64,000 nucleotides of DNA, taken from Rouxiella chamberiensis. GTDB lineage: Bacteria > Pseudomonadota > Gammaproteobacteria > Enterobacterales > Enterobacteriaceae. The position numbers and the translations under genes were made by a program. The notes beneath the pieces were generated by a model. That model saw only the letters and a program-made list of their open reading frames with translations. It was not told the DNA's origin and did not search any database. Each line of letters starts with the position of its first letter. The stretch's first letter is position 1. Below are positions 27,790-40,375 of this stretch, one piece after another. The stretch covers positions 1,364,001 through 1,428,000 of the forward strand of contig NZ_CP114058.1 of the NCBI RefSeq assembly GCF_026967475.1. Reading direction: 5' to 3'.

Positions 27790-28547
27790 CTAGCGCAATT
27801 GCTTTCGCGCATTGAAGAATCGTCGATAGGCGAAGTAGCAGGCAATAATGGTCGACAGGCTGGCGGTCGCAAGCAGCATAAAGGTCACCATAATTTGATA
27901 TTTGATGGCTTTAACGGGGTCGATACCGGCGAAAATCAACCCCGACATCATACCCGGCAGGCTCACCAGTCCGACCGTTTTTGCCGCATCGACGGTCGGG
28001 ATCAACGCCGAGCGGATGCTGTCGCGCAGAAGGGTGCCCGACGCGACTTTAGTGCTCGCCCCTAAACTCAGCATCTCGAGAATTTTCTGCCGGTTATCGG
28101 TAAAACGTTGATTTAGATTGCTGTAGCACAGCCCAACCGCGACCATGGCATTGCCCGCTATCATTCCAGAAATCGGAATCACCTGCATCGGCAAAAATTC
28201 GATGGATCCGGTGAGAATAAGCACCGTCAGCGTGAGCGTCGTGCCAACCGTAATCGCGATAAAAGAGATGATAAATCCGTTGTCGATATTACGGCTGCGC
28301 TTTTGGCATTCAGCGCGGCGTTGATGCAGATAAACAGCACCATCAGCACGGTCAACGCGGCATTATTCAGCTCGAAAATGTATTTCAGCACATAACCGAC
28401 CACAATCAACTGCACGACGGCGCGCGCCACGCTCCAGATCATGTCCTTTTCCAGCCCGAGCTTCTCTTTCCTGCTGATAATCAGCGCCACTACCAAAAGA
28501 ACCAGCGCAAGCCCCAGTGACTGATTGGTAATATTATGCTGATTCAT
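27790..28547 (-). CDS. fetB: FetB-like ABC permease (YbbM/UPF0014), apparent frameshift
   Basis: Membrane subunit of the FetAB system, implicated in iron export and oxidative-stress resistance in E. coli. Several membrane helices are visible (LGLALVLLVVALIIS, AVVQLIVVGYVLKYIF, LTVLMVLFICINAAL, then the C-terminal VTFMLLATASLSTIIACYF). The conserved IPISGMIAGNAMVAVGLCY and GLVSLPGMMSGLIFAG identify the family. The frame breaks at 28301-28304, a run of four A (minus strand) where five are needed. Repair gives NAKKRSRNIDNGFIISFIAITVG and a 252-residue protein, close to E. coli FetB (259). The start overlaps the fetA end by 14 bases. Confidence 0.85.
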
Positions 28548-29205
28548 CAGGACGTTCTCCGGTATCATTGCGGGTCAGGGTTATCACGCGCTGGGCATGG
28601 CGAATTTCGTTGCTGTCGTGGGTCACCCAGATAACCGCCAGACCTTCCTGTTTAACCCATTCGGCGACAAGCGCATTGACGGTCTGACGATTTTCCTCGT
28701 CAAGCGCGCTGGTCACCTCGTCGAGCAGCAAGACTTTGGGCAGAAATTGCAGGTTACGCAGCAGGGCGACCCGCTGTTTTTCGCCGCCGGAAAGGGAGTT
28801 CACCTCTTTGTCGAGCATATCGGCAGAAAGATTGACGCGCGTCAGCCATTCGGCCAGACGTTTACGGTCGGGGCGTTTACCGCGTATTTGATAGGGCAAC
28901 GCAAGATTATCTTCGACCGTTTGCCCAAACAGCACGGGGGTCTGAAAACAGTAGGAAACCTGCTGACGATACAATTCGGGTTTAATATCGCGAATGTTTT
29001 TGTCTTCGAGGAAAATCTGCCCGTTGGTCGGGTCTTGCAGGGAAGAGAGAATTTTTAGCAGCGTGCTTTTGCCGCAGCCCGACGGACCGGTCAGGAGCAA
29101 AAATTCTCCGCGCGCAAGGTCGAAGGAGGTGGGCTGCAACAAGAGGTTTCCATCAAGACTGAAACTGACATCCTGCACGCGCAGCAAGGCTGAAGAGAGT
29201 GACAT
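28534..29205 (-). CDS. fetA: FetA-like ABC ATP-binding protein (YbbL)
   Basis: A 223-residue ATPase of the FetAB pair. Walker A is GPSGCGKST, the Q-loop lies in VSYCFQTPVLFGQTV, the signature is LSGGEKQRVALLRNL and Walker B is VLLLDEVTSALDEENR. The combination CFQTPVLFG plus DEVTSALD is characteristic of YbbL. It is the first gene of a two-gene operon with fetB, on the strand opposite the NMT1-like transporter. Confidence 0.88.
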   Translation of the reverse strand: MSLSSALLRVQDVSFSLDGNLLLQPTSFDLARGEFLLLTGPSGCGKSTLLKILSSLQDPTNGQIFLEDKNIRDIKPELYRQQVSYCFQTPVLFGQTVEDNLALPYQIRGKRPDRKRLAEWLTRVNLSADMLDKEVNSLSGGEKQRVALLRNLQFLPKVLLLDEVTSALDEENRQTVNALVAEWVKQEGLAVIWVTHDSNEIRHAQRVITLTRNDTGERPDESA

Positions 29206-29258
29206 ATCGGGCTCATTATCAATAATTTGCGCCCGATTTTACCAGCCGAAGCTTAAGT

Positions 29259-30471
29259 TTACCTTTTATAATTCTCTTTAAAGAAGCCGATGCCGATCAA
29301 ACGCCCAAACAGGAAAGGAATAAACGCCCGCTGGCGCATCCACAGTTCCATGCCGGAAGGCGGTTTGGTGCGCTTTTTCTGACTCGCCTTGCTGATCATC
29401 ACCTGTAACGATTGCGTCGCCCACGTCGGGAACGTTCTGCGGCGCTGAACGCGCTGTAAATGACGCAGCGTTAAATTACCTTTAATCAGCGCGGGGGCAA
29501 CCAGGTTGGCGGTTGCGACGGCGTCCTGTATTGCCAGATTAACGCCCACGCCGCCGATGGGCGACATGGCATGCGCCGCATCGCCGATGCACAACAGCCC
29601 CGGCAAGGACCACGATTTAAGGCGATCGATACGGATTTGCAGTAACTTCACGGCTTCCCAATCGGTGATATCGTTGCGCAACCTTGCAGCGTCAAAGGGG
29701 AAATCTCGGCAACGTCGGCTATAAAGGCCTCCAGTCCGCGCTGCTTCAGCGCGTCGAGCGAACCTTTGTCAATCGAGTAACCGCATTGCCAGTAGTCGCC
29801 GCGATCGATCATGATAAAGCCTTTTTCGGGCCGCGATGCCCGGTCGACCATTCGGGGTCATCAGGCGATTTGGTTATCTTTAGCCATAACACATCGCGCG
29901 GCGCGCCGAAATTCATCACTTCAAGACCTGCTTTTTCTCGCACTACGGAATGTCTGCCGTCACACCCCACCACCAGATCGGCGCGTATTTCCTGCACGGC
30001 ATCGGCTTGTTTCACGCGAACGCCGGTCACCTGGTCGTCCTGTTTGAGTAAATCGGTCACCATAACCTGCTGATGCAAAGAGAAATTCGGTAACTGGCGA
30101 GCCTTGGCGACGATAAAGTTCAGAAAGTCCCACTGCGGCATAAAGGCAATGAATTTGCACTGCGTCGGCAAACGCGAGAAGTCGGCAAGGGTGGCTTCCT
30201 TACCCGCGATTTCGCCATACAGCTTTTCGGCACGCTGATGCGGAAGCGCCAGAAATTCCTCGAGGAAGCCGAGCTGCCAGATGATTTCAAGCGTGGAGGG
30301 GTGAATGGTGTCGCCGCGAAAATCGCGCAGGAAGTCGGCGTGTTTTTCCAGCACCACCACGTTAATCCCTTTCAAGGCCAGAAGATAGCCGAGCATCATG
30401 CCAGCGGGGCCGCCGCCCACGATGCAACAGGTTGTGGAGGCAGGAAGGGGGGTTGCAGCTGGGGTAGTCAT
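29259..30471 (-). CDS. FAD-dependent monooxygenase (PHBH-like), two apparent frameshifts
   Basis: A flavoprotein hydroxylase-type enzyme. The FAD-binding start is CCIVGGGPAGMMLGYLLALKG with the dinucleotide glycines, a middle DxxxGCDGRHS-like segment (LVVGCDGRHSVVREKAGL), and the GD motif CIGDAAHAMSPIGGVGVNL. Three frames must be joined. At 29822-29826 a run of five A (minus strand) should be six, giving RGPKKGFIMIDRGDYW. At about 29680-29683 one base is missing, giving LTLQGLRNDITDW. The repaired protein is about 404 residues, normal for the family. Two independent one-base losses could mean a pseudogene, but the pattern matches the errors elsewhere in this window. The substrate is unknown. 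Confidence 0.78.
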
Positions 30472-30632
30472 AATCGCCGGGATTCCTCAATGCTCTGTCG
30501 AGCTAAATGCCACAGAGAGTGTGTTGATAATGATAATTATTTATCTCATTCGCTGGCGTCCACTTTACTCCTGTGCGGAGTAGCTTGCCAGCCGCAGCGC
30601 ATCATGAGCTTAGTCGCAACACGATTTTAGGC

Positions 30633-30664
30633 AAAAAAACCTGCTGGCAGCACCAGCAGGTTTG
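30633..30664 (-). terminator. Rho-independent terminator of rnb
   Basis: On the minus strand CCTGCTGG pairs with CCAGCAGG around a five-base loop, followed by a run of seven T. It begins 20 bases beyond the rnb stop. Confidence 0.85.
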
Positions 30665-30683
30665 CATGTCGCACCAACGCGGA

Positions 30684-32621
30684 TTAGGCGGCAGGCTTGG
30701 CGATGACGTTGCGGTTTTCCATGCGGACTTCGGCAATGTTGACGTCGATAATGTCGCTCTGACGGTAGGCGACTTCACCTTTAATCAAAACGGTACCGGT
30801 GTCAACGCTGCATACCAGTTCGTCGCGAACGGCGTGCAGGAAAGGTGCCGGGATAAAGGCAACGGCGCCGATGTCCTGCAGGCGAACGCGTAGACCACCG
30901 CGCGTCACGTCGATGATTTCGGCGCTGAACTTGACGTCAGTCCCGACTTTATCTTCGAGGTAACGGGCATACAGCCAGTCACCGACATCGCGCTCGGCCA
31001 TACGGCCCAGACGGCGACGTTCCGCCAGCTGAACGGTCATTTCGTCCTGCGGCTTCTCGGCGCTCTGCTGGGTAATCATCGCTTTCAGCAGACGGTGGTT
31101 GACCATATCGCCGTATTTACGGATTGGCGAGGTCCAGGTCGCGTAAGCTTCGAGACCCAGCCCAAAGTGCGGACCCGGCACGGTATTGATTTCGGCAAAG
31201 GTCTGGAAACGACGAATGCGGCTGTCCAGGAACTGGGTCGGCATCGCGTCAAGTTTACGGCGCAGCGCGCAGAAGCCAGGCAAAGTGAGAAGCGTCGGGC
31301 CGTCGGCTTCGACCTCGTTGGCTTCCAGCACGGCAACGGCCTGATCCACCAGCAGCGGGTCGAAACCGGTATGCACGTTGTAAACGCCGAACCCGAGGTT
31401 ATCGCGCAGGGCGATGGCGGCACAGACGTTGGCGGCAATCATGCACTCTTCGACGATGCGGTTGGCAATACGGCGGTGCTCGGCAATGATTTCCAGCACG
31501 TTGCCTTTCTCGCCCAGCACGAAGCGGAAGTCAGGACGGTCTTTAAAGACCAGCGCATTCGCGGAACGCCAGGCGCTGCGAACATCACACACGCGTTTCA
31601 GCAAACGAATCTGATCGGCGATGGTGTCGTTCTGTGGCTGCCATTCGCCTTTGTCTTCCAGCCAGTCGGAGACTTCTTCATAAACCAGCTTGGCGTTTGA
31701 CTCGATCCATGCCGCAAAGAAGCGAATATCGTCGCCCAGCGCGCCATCGGCGGCCAGCGTTACCGAGCAGGCCAGCACAGGGCGGCGCTCGTTGGGCAGT
31801 AGAGAACAGATGTTGTCTGACAGTTCGCGCGGCAACATTGGAATGTTGAAGCCCGGCAGATAGTTGGTGAAGGCACGTTCACGCGCGATGTTGTCGGCGT
31901 CGCTGCCTTCGGTCACGTAGGCCGTTGGATCGGCAATCGCGATGGTCAGGTTCAGGGTGCCGTCGCCGTTGTCTTTAACGAACAGGGCGTCATCCATATC
32001 CTGCGTGCTGGCGCTGTCGATAGTAACGAACGGCAGAGCGGTCAGGTCTTCGCGGGTCAGACCCTGTTCCAGCAATTCAGTCACGTTGAACTCAGGCGCG
32101 TTGCGCTCGAGGTTGTGACGCGCCAGTGTAACCCACCAAGGGGCAAGATCGTCGCTGCCGGTGGTTATCCACTCGGTCAGTTCGGCCTGGAATCCACGAT
32201 CGCCTTCCTTCAGCGGATGGCGGCGCATTTCGGCCACACACCAGTCGCCTTCGTTAACTTCATGATTGAAGTTACGGCCGGTGCGGCACTGAATGGCGTC
32301 ACGCAGCAGCGGGTGGTCCGGCATGATGGAAAGACGATCGTCTTTTTTAATCACGCGACCGACGAAACGGCTCAGGAACGGCTCGACCAGCGTTTCGGGC
32401 TGCACGATTTCGCGTTCTTTTTCTGTTTGCACAGAAGCAATAACCCGGTCGCCGTGCATGACTTTTTTCATGTGCGGAGGCGGGATGAAATAGCTCTTTT
32501 GACCGTCTACTTCAAGAAAGCCAAAGCCTTTCTCAGTACCTTTAACAATGCCTTCGACACGCGGAGTCTGAGAGTGAAGTTGCTGTTTTAGCTGTGCGAG
32601 CAGCGGGTTATCTTGAAACAT
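30684..32621 (-). CDS. rnb: Exoribonuclease II
   Basis: A 645-residue 3'-to-5' exoribonuclease that degrades single-stranded RNA; E. coli RNase II has 644 residues. The N-terminus holds cold-shock domains ([17 protein letters not shown], then [18 protein letters not shown]). The catalytic RNB centre shows the clustered aspartates in [17 protein letters not shown], and the C-terminal S1 domain is [22 protein letters not shown]. The sequence is intact, with a clear terminator downstream. It is divergent from the giant gene that begins at 32858, with 236 bases between. Confidence 0.96.
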   Translation of the reverse strand: MFQDNPLLAQLKQQLHSQTPRVEGIVKGTEKGFGFLEVDGQKSYFIPPPHMKKVMHGDRVIASVQTEKEREIVQPETLVEPFLSRFVGRVIKKDDRLSIMPDHPLLRDAIQCRTGRNFNHEVNEGDWCVAEMRRHPLKEGDRGFQAELTEWITTGSDDLAPWWVTLARHNLERNAPEFNVTELLEQGLTREDLTALPFVTIDSASTQDMDDALFVKDNGDGTLNLTIAIADPTAYVTEGSDADNIARERAFTNYLPGFNIPMLPRELSDNICSLLPNERRPVLACSVTLAADGALGDDIRFFAAWIESNAKLVYEEVSDWLEDKGEWQPQNDTIADQIRLLKRVCDVRSAWRSANALVFKDRPDFRFVLGEKGNVLEIIAEHRRIANRIVEECMIAANVCAAIALRDNLGFGVYNVHTGFDPLLVDQAVAVLEANEVEADGPTLLTLPGFCALRRKLDAMPTQFLDSRIRRFQTFAEINTVPGPHFGLGLEAYATWTSPIRKYGDMVNHRLLKAMITQQSAEKPQDEMTVQLAERRRLGRMAERDVGDWLYARYLEDKVGTDVKFSAEIIDVTRGGLRVRLQDIGAVAFIPAPFLHAVRDELVCSVDTGTVLIKGEVAYRQSDIIDVNIAEVRMENRNVIAKPAA

Positions 32622-32857
32622 AGCGTCCAGAGAGTGAGGTTAGAGTGGTTCGATTAGCGGCAGACAGTTTTACGCGAATCGGCCACCGTGGGCAAGCGCC
32701 ATCTGCCTATTTTGGCGCGAATAATCCCGTTGGATAGCGCATAACGTGGCTTTCTTCCCCGAGCGATTACACCTTGAGCGCTACGTGATTGCGCGCAGGT
32801 TGCCCAGACGATAAAACAGCAGTCACTTTTTGGCTCCTTACCAAGGTCCATGTCGGG

Positions 32858-35800
32858 ATGATGACCCTGCCTCAAGGCGAGCGGACTGACGAGGCCGTAG
32901 CCGTAAACCGTGCTTTCAGTCTCGCGACGGCGCTGTCGCATTATAATCGAATTGTTCGTTTTATCGTCACGCTCGGTAATGTGCCGTTGACGCTGTTATC
33001 GCAAGCCTGCCAGCGCCTTGTGCCGCTCCACGCCATCAACGCCGCGTGTAACGCCGTGGACAACAGGCTCGCGGCCAATACGGTGAGTTCTCCCGAGCGT
33101 ATTCCCTCCTTTGAGTATGCCAAAATCACGGCGCTGCTGAAGCGGCCAAGAAATCGAGCCTTGCTTGCTGCGCTTTACCGGCCGTCGCCAGACCATCCGT
33201 CAACGCGGCTGGCCTGCGAGTTTGCCGCGTTTTTATCGTTGTCGGGGCTCAGTGCAGCGGGAATACCGGCACCGCTTAATGTCCCGATATTCCAGCAACT
33301 TATCAGCCTAATGCTTAGAGAGGGGCGAATGGAGGGCGTCCATGCGTTCAGTGACGCGCAATGGCTGGCATGCTTTCGCGCGCATTTTCCTGCGACCTGG
33401 GTCAGCGGACCGATGATAGGCCGCGCACTTTTGCCTTTAATCACTCACCTCGACTACGCTTTTCCTTTGCTGGGCACTGCGCTGTACAATCTGGCAAGTT
33501 GCAATCCGTTGTTGATTGCCTTCCCGTATACCTCACCCGCGCGAGATGTCATTAACGCCCCTGTGCAGCACGATGCGGTTTTGCTCAGGGCGTTCGCTCC
33601 GTGCTTCGGGCCGCGCACCGCTGACGCTCGCTATCGACTGGCCGCTTTCACTACCACGCCTTTTCACGGCCATTTTCATCCCTGCTGTGCTGCAACCCCC
33701 AAGGCCTATGCGGAGACAGGTTATTGCGAGGCGGGCATTTCGTGCTTTGGCGCAACGATATTTGCTCAGACACATCTGCCGACCCATCAGGTTGTCTATG
33801 CGGTGGTGAATAATGATTCGGCGCTGTGGCTGAGCCTGTCACACCAACCTATTCTGCTGCCGACAATGGAGAAACCGTTGGCCGCGCTCGAGGCGTTTCC
33901 TCTCTCAACTCGCCTGTTCGACCCCCTTGGCGATGCCGCCGCTACGGTTTTGCGAGGCCCACCCCTTGCTCACGCCTCCCTTGCGTTGTCCGTTCCGCGC
34001 GCCGCGCCGCCTGCAAAGGGCTGGTTTTCTCTTGAAGCGTTAACTCGCACATTAACGCTGCTGCCGGAGGTGGAGGCCAGGACCCAAGGTTATGCGTATT
34101 TTCACAGCCCACACTTTTCATGGAATCTGCCGTTGTTTTCTCCCGCCGGAGTTCGGCGCACACCGCGTAAAACCGATGAGCAACCGCTCGGCGCGCTGGC
34201 GCAATTTTTCCCGGATGAATACGGCTATCTGGCGGTGACTGCACGTTTTAAGCCGTTGATGGAAAAGGGCGGCCCTGCACGCACTGTGCTTCAGTGGGTG
34301 GAAAACATGCTCGATGACAGCACCCAGCGATTCCTGCTCGGCGACACACCGCAGGCTATTCCCTCTGGCGTGAAGCTTTTTTATCAATGCGCGGGTATAG
34401 ACACCGCTGTGCCGCAATCCTGGCTTATCAGCGGATTTCTTAAATATATTCTGCATCTATTGCATATCGACAAGATGCTGCATCAGGATGACGCCGGTGA
34501 AATCTATCGTCTCCTCGGCACGTTTTCTCCGCTGGATAGCTCACTTTCGGCGGCATTAAGTCGCTTTATCAAACCCGAGAGTGGCAGCGACAGGGTTAAT
34601 GACGCACTGCGTAGAATCATCGTGCGGCTGGCTTTGCCTTTTTCATCCGCGCAGGGCGGGCAGTTTACCAGCCATGAAATGCGTGGCTGGAAAGTCATGC
34701 TGGGTCTGGGCATCGCGCACTTTCTTCCTTCAACGACGCCTCGTCAAGCGATGGAAACGGCCGATGAGTTTATCCATCTTCTCGAAAGTAATGAGCAAAG
34801 TCAGGCAACCCGGCAACGGATACTCAATCTGCTGGAACAGCCGCCGCTGTCGTTCATTATCGAGTTGATGACACTGGATGTGCTGCACGAACATCTGATA
34901 GTCGATAACCGACAAAAGGTCATTGGCCTGCTGTCGACCTTTCGCCACGAAGAGCGATTTCGCTATGGTATTTTGGCTATCGTCAGTAAAGCCGTGGTGG
35001 AACGGCTTTATGCGCTGGAGCAAATCCCGACACAGAGCGAACAGGAAGAAAGCATCAATATTATTCGCAGTTCACTCATCACCGCCACGGCCGCCACGTT
35101 GAAATTTATTGTTGATAACTGGTTCTACCAATCTTCAAGTAATACCTTAACGGTCACCACACAGCGCATCATCGCCATGTGCTGGCTCAAAACCACCGGT
35201 CGGCCATTTTCCAGTCTCTCTCTGTTTCATGGCGGGGTACTGACCTTTGCGTTTGATGCGGCCCGCTACTTCTTTTTTATCGACGAGTCAGGTGAGTGTG
35301 CGTATCTCGGCGCAAATGAACAGGCGGCCAAGGCCGAATTGCTGTCAAACAGCAAGTTTTACCGCAATGGCAACCTGCCTCAGGTGTTTCTTGCGCAATC
35401 CGGACATCGGCTGAATGACATCGTGGGTCGCCTGCAACTGACCTTTGAAGCCACCGCGAAGTTCGAGGCGCTCAATCACCTTTCGATGACGGTACTGTTT
35501 GAAAAAGTCGCGGCGCAGTTTGTCGATTCCATCACCTTCAGCACGCCCCGTAAAAACAAGCTGCTCGGCAGCACCTTTTCGACCCGTATGCAGGTCTGGT
35601 ATAGCGGTATCTCGATTGCGACCTTTATTCCGCTGTGGGGATGTTACGACAGCCTGCAGGATGCCCGACAGGACAAGATTGAAAAGCTTATCGTCTGCGC
35701 AACGGAAGCGCCTACGGTTTCTCTGCTGGCGCAGCAGGGCAGCAAACTGGTGAAAACGCTCAATACCGCGTTATATCTGGCACCGCAGGATCTGTTCTCC

Positions 35801-37983
35801 GAATTCACCCGCTCGCCGTCTTCCCTTCGCACCCTGTTGATGTCGCCGCCAACCGGCATGACGCTTGCCACCGATGCGCCGCTGGCCGTGATTCACAACG
35901 GGCAAAGCCTCGCTGCCGCCACGACTATCACGCGTATTCACGGTGCCAGTATTGAATCTTTTTCCACGCTGGGTTCGCCTGAATCCTCGCGCTGTTATCT
36001 GGGGGCGAGCGCTTTCGAAATGGGGGAAAATCTGTCGGTTGACCCTCCCGTGAATCGCGTTTTGCACTCCTCGGCCAGCCTCGGCGATGTTTACAGCTCG
36101 CTGACCACGCTGCGCGGCAGTATTTCAGTGACACATTTGCCGCACACGCAAAGCATCCAAAATGGGTTGACGATTGAAGAGGAGGTCAGGCGGTTTATTG
36201 GCTTGATGGAGGGGCGAGTCAGAGAGCGACAGCGGCAATCATTGCAGCACGGGGTTCAGATCCTTGCCGAAACCCTCGACGAGTTGCTGGCCAATATTCC
36301 GAGTCTGTTGATGAAAAAGGCCGAGCTGAAAACCGTGCTGTATTCAATCTTGCTTATCGCGTCGCTCGAAACCTTCAAGGCGACGCTGCTGGCACTTTAT
36401 AACGAAGAGAAGCATGGCGGTTATCAGGATACGCATGTCAATGATTTTAAATTAAAATTCAGGGGAAGGGACAAGCTGACGCTCCAGCTTGAAGATTCAA
36501 AGGGACGATTCCGCCTGCAACACGTCATCCCGATAAACGAGACAGTTGCGGCCCAACTCGCTGCTCGCGGGTTGGTTGAATCCTCCGCCATACCGGAAAT
36601 CCGGTCTGATTATATTGCGCCGGAAAAGCGGGATGCCTTTTCATTTAACCGCGCCGTGATGCAGAGTCTGCTTGCGGGACTGCCGTTTCCCGCCGCGCCG
36701 CTGGTTTTGCACGAGCGGGCGACGCGCACCGAGGCGAAGAACGCGGTTGTCAGTGCCCGGCTCTTTTATTTGCGCACGCTGGATCTCGACGCCAGCAATT
36801 TTATTGCGCTGCTCGCCTATTTGCAGCGGCTGGATTATCCGCTGGCCGAGGTTGAGGTCATCGACTGGCAGTTACCGTCGACGGGCAGCCTGTACACCGC
36901 GCGGATCGTTCGGCTCATCGAGGTGTTGGGCGCGGAAAAAACGGGCAAAGCCGAATTATTTATCCAGACTTCCTGGCCCAACCGGTGCAAATCGCACTGG
37001 AAAGCTATCGGCGGGCGGGTGCTGCGGATTATGTGCTTGAAACCAATCGTCTGCATCGGCTGCAATATTTACGGCTATTTCGTGAAAACTACTTAAATTT
37101 CAGCCCAACCCAGCTCGAACACTATCTGCTTACAAATAAAGGCATTGTATTGGCGACAATGCCCATAACTATTGTCGAGCGCGATCCAATGTCTGTGACA
37201 ACGGCGAATTTCGCGCAGGCTGTAGCGCGCAGCCTGCAGCAGAATTCGAGCTTTTCACATCGGCCACAGTTTGTCTTTGCGCAGCAAACACCCGCCGACG
37301 TGGCCATTCTGTTGCACCAGTATCTCAACGCCTCGCCGGAGCAGCGGCTTACCGAAAACGCCACGGTGCGCCATCTCAATCGGCATGCCGGACTGGGATT
37401 GGGCAGGGTGAAATCCAGCGTTACGCCTTATTTCAACCTGCCGCCCCGGCTGTTTATTCAAAGCCGCACAGTGCGCTATGGGTTTGCCGCAGACACCTTG
37501 CCGACCCTCGCATTTATCCAGTCAAGAGAAGGGCCACATCGCAAGATAACGTTGCTTGAGGTGCTGGTGGAAAGACGAAGAGTCGATTTGCAGCACTCGC
37601 TTTTGCTGCGCGGCAATCGGATGCTAACCGCAGAGTTAACTGATTATCTCGAGGCAAGCGAGACACAACGACAGCGGGAGAATACCGACATTGCGCTTTT
37701 TTATCGGCTCTATCGGGCAGAAAAACCTGAGTATTCTCTGAATGCAACGGAGTTTATTGTGAGAATTGCGGTGAAATATTCAGCTCAAAATGAAATAACG
37801 CCTGAATCATTGATACGCGTTATTGATTGCTACCAGATTAAGGACATGACTCTGGTCGCCTTGCTCGAAGATAAAACGGACAACACGCTCCCGGCTTTTC
37901 CTGAAACGTGGCCGCAGGAGGCCTGTAACGAGTTGGACTGCTATCGGCAGACCCGCTTTGGGCAAATCATTGCAGATTGTTGA
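32858..37983 (+). CDS. Very large protein of unknown function (about 1,708 residues), apparent frameshift
   Basis: I do not recognise this protein. The ATG at 32858 (MMTLPQGERTDEAVAV) is preceded by AAGG. The frame is open for more than 4 kb, then breaks at 36967/36968, where CCAGAC appears to have lost one base; repair gives FIQDFLAQPVQIALESYRRAG and continues to a TGA at 37983. There is no obvious Sec signal. Features are a Cys/His cluster around residue 270 (HGHFHPCCAATP, GYCEAGISCFG), a hydrophobic segment near residues 911-930 (WYSGISIATFIPLWGCY), a helical region near 1150-1190 (VLYSILLIASLETFKATLLAL) and many charged helical stretches. Size and a mid-protein hydrophobic hairpin recall large bacterial cytotoxins or effectors, but this is weak inference. 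It is a single gene, divergent from rnb and convergent with ydeP. Confidence 0.75.
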
Positions 37984-38037
37984 GTGCATCAGGGCGGCAA
38001 GGTTAGGCAGGCGGCAAGGAACGGGGCAACGTGAAGA

Positions 38038-38061
38038 AAGGGTGCGCCGAAGCGCACCCTT
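38038..38061 (-). terminator. Terminator hairpin after the ydeP-like gene
   Basis: GGGTGCGC pairs with GCGCACCC around a four-base loop; on the minus strand this is a C(TTCG)G tetraloop followed by TTTCTT. It sits nine bases beyond the ydeP-like stop, between two convergent genes. Confidence 0.75.
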
Positions 38062-38069
38062 GAACATCA

Positions 38070-40375
38070 TCAGGCGATACGGCGTGTGTCTACAGCCGGT
38101 TCGCAGCGACGAATCGCGACCGGAATCGATTTCGACGTCGGCGTATGAGTCTGGTCGCCAAAGCTTGACAGCGGCACCAGCGGGTTGGTTTCCGGATAAT
38201 AGGCCGCCAGATTGCCGCGAGGGATATCGTAGCTCACCAGCTTGAATCCACTGACCTTGCGCTCGATACCGTCGCTCCACAAGGTTTCGATTTCGACCAG
38301 CTCGCCGTCACGCATCCCCAAATCCGCCAGATCCTGCGGATGGATAAACAGCACATCACGCTGCCCGTAGACGCCGCGATAACGGTCATCAAGGCCGTAA
38401 ATCGTGGTGTTGTACTGGTCATGCGAACGCAGGGTTTGCAGCGTAAACGGGGCATCGTCGTTTTCCATCGGGATGACGCGTTCGGGCAGGGCAGCAGCGC
38501 TGAAATTAGCCTTGCCGGTGGGCGTGTTGAAGGTCAGTTCGGCCGCGGCGTTGCCGAGATAGAATCCGCCCTTGATGTCGCAGCGCGCATTGAAATCCTT
38601 GAAGCCCGGAATGGTGGCTTCAATATGGTCGCGGATAAGATTGTAGTCATCGGCGAGCGCCATCCAGTCCAGGTAGCGCTTGCCCAGCACGGCATCGGCA
38701 ATACCGCAAACGATCGCGGTTTCGGAACGCTGTTCGGGTGACAAGGGAATTCCGACGCCTTCGGAGGCGTGAACCATGCTGAACGAGTCTTCGACGGTAA
38801 TAAACTGGGAACCGGTCGCCTGCATGTCCAGTTCAGTGCGGCCGAGCGTTGGCAAAATCAGTGCTTCACGGCCCGGCGTCAGGTGGCTGCGGTTCAGCTT
38901 GGTGCTTATCTGCACGGTCAAATCACAATTGCCCAGCGCCTGTTCGGTACGCGGTGTATCCGGTGCCGCCGCAGCCAGATTGCCGCCCAGCGCTATCAGG
39001 ACCTTGGCTTCACCGCGCAGCATGGCTTCCAGCGCTTCCACGGTGTTGTGGCCCGGCTCGCGAGGTGGCGTAAATTTGAAGTGACGCTCGAGATTGTCGA
39101 GCAGCGGTTTTGGCGCTTTCTCGTCAATGCCCATCGTGCGGTTGCCCTGCACGTTACTGTGGCCGCGCACCGGACACAGGCCCGCGCCCGGTTTGCCCAA
39201 CTGCCCGAACAGCAATTGCAGGTTGGTGATTTCACGCACCGTCGGCACAGAGTGCTTGTGCTGCGTAACGCCCATGGCCCAGGTGCAAATGACGCGCTCG
39301 GCGTTCATGTAAATCGTGGCGGCTTCGCGAATTTCGGACTCGGTCAGACCTGACTGGCGGGTAATCTGCTCCCAGCTCGTCTTATCGACGATATCCAGAT
39401 AGGCTTCGACGCCGTGACAATGTTCATCGATAAAGGCTTGATCGAAAAGGGAAGGTTCGCCCGAAGCAATACGCTGGCGATGAGTCTGCAACAGCACTTT
39501 GACCATGCCACGAATCGCCGCCATATCGCCGCCCAGATTCGGCTGATAATAGGCGGAACTGATACGACCGGCCTTGGTGGTCACGACTTCCAGCGGTTTT
39601 TGCGGATCGGCAAAACGCTCCAGCCCGCGCTCGCGCAGGGTATTGAAGCTCACCACTTTGGCCCCGCGATCGGCCGCATGACGCAGGCTGTGCAGCATAC
39701 GCGGATGGTTGGTGCCGGGGTTCTGACCAAAAACGAAAATGGCATCGGCCTTGTCGAAATCTTCCAGACGAATGGTACCTTTACCGACGCCAATGCTCTG
39801 CTTGAGGCCCACGCCGCTGGCTTCATGGCACATATTGGAACAGTCCGGGAAATTATTGGTGCCAAACATGCGGCCAAAGACCTGATAGAGATAGGAGGCT
39901 TCGTTGCTGGCACGGCCCGACGTGTAGAAATCGGCCTGATTCGGGCTTTCAAGCCCCTTGAGATGGCTGGCGATGAGAGAGAAGGCGGCGTCCCATGTCA
40001 CCGGCTCATAGTGGTCGGTGGTGCGGTTATAGCGCATCGGGTGAGTCAGACGCCCTTGATATTCAAGGAAATAATCACTCTGCTCACGCAGTTTACTGAC
40101 GCTGTGCTGTGCAAAAACTCGGGTTCGACGGCCTTGCGCGTCGCCTCCCAACTCACGGCTTTTGCCCCATTTTCACAGAAACTGAAGGTGCTGTGGTTGT
40201 CATCGCCCCAGGCGCATCCCGGACAGTCGAAGCCACGGCCTTTATTGACGCGCATCAGGTTACGCAGGTTGGACAACACTTTTTTACTGTCGAAAACGTA
40301 GCGGGTGGTCGCTTCCAGTGAACCCCAACCCCCAGCCGCGCCGGTATAAGGTTTTATTTCAGATTTAAATTTCAT
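38070..40375 (-). CDS. ydeP: FdhF/YdeP-family molybdopterin oxidoreductase, apparent frameshift
   Basis: A molybdenum-cofactor oxidoreductase related to formate dehydrogenase alpha subunits; E. coli YdeP is linked to acid resistance. The N-terminus carries the CPGC pair in GRGFDCPGCAWGDDN. Cofactor-binding parts include TSGRASNEASYLYQ, NMCHEASGVGLKQSIG, FGQNPGTNHPRMLHSL, GLCPVRGHSNVQGNRTMGI and the C-terminal domain from SHDQYNTTIYGLDDRYRGVYGQR. The frame breaks at 40113-40117, a run of five T (minus strand) where six are needed; repair gives EPEFFAQHSVSKLREQSDYF. The joined length is 768 residues, close to E. coli YdeP (759). No accessory subunit is encoded nearby. Confidence 0.88.

Noticed and set aside
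34393-34404. HutC-like string GGTATAGACACC
   Set aside because: It lies inside the giant coding gene, matches only the TATAGACA core, and lacks the flanking CTTG and palindrome. The similar string at 23375-23387 in the nitrilase-like gene was rejected for the same reasons.
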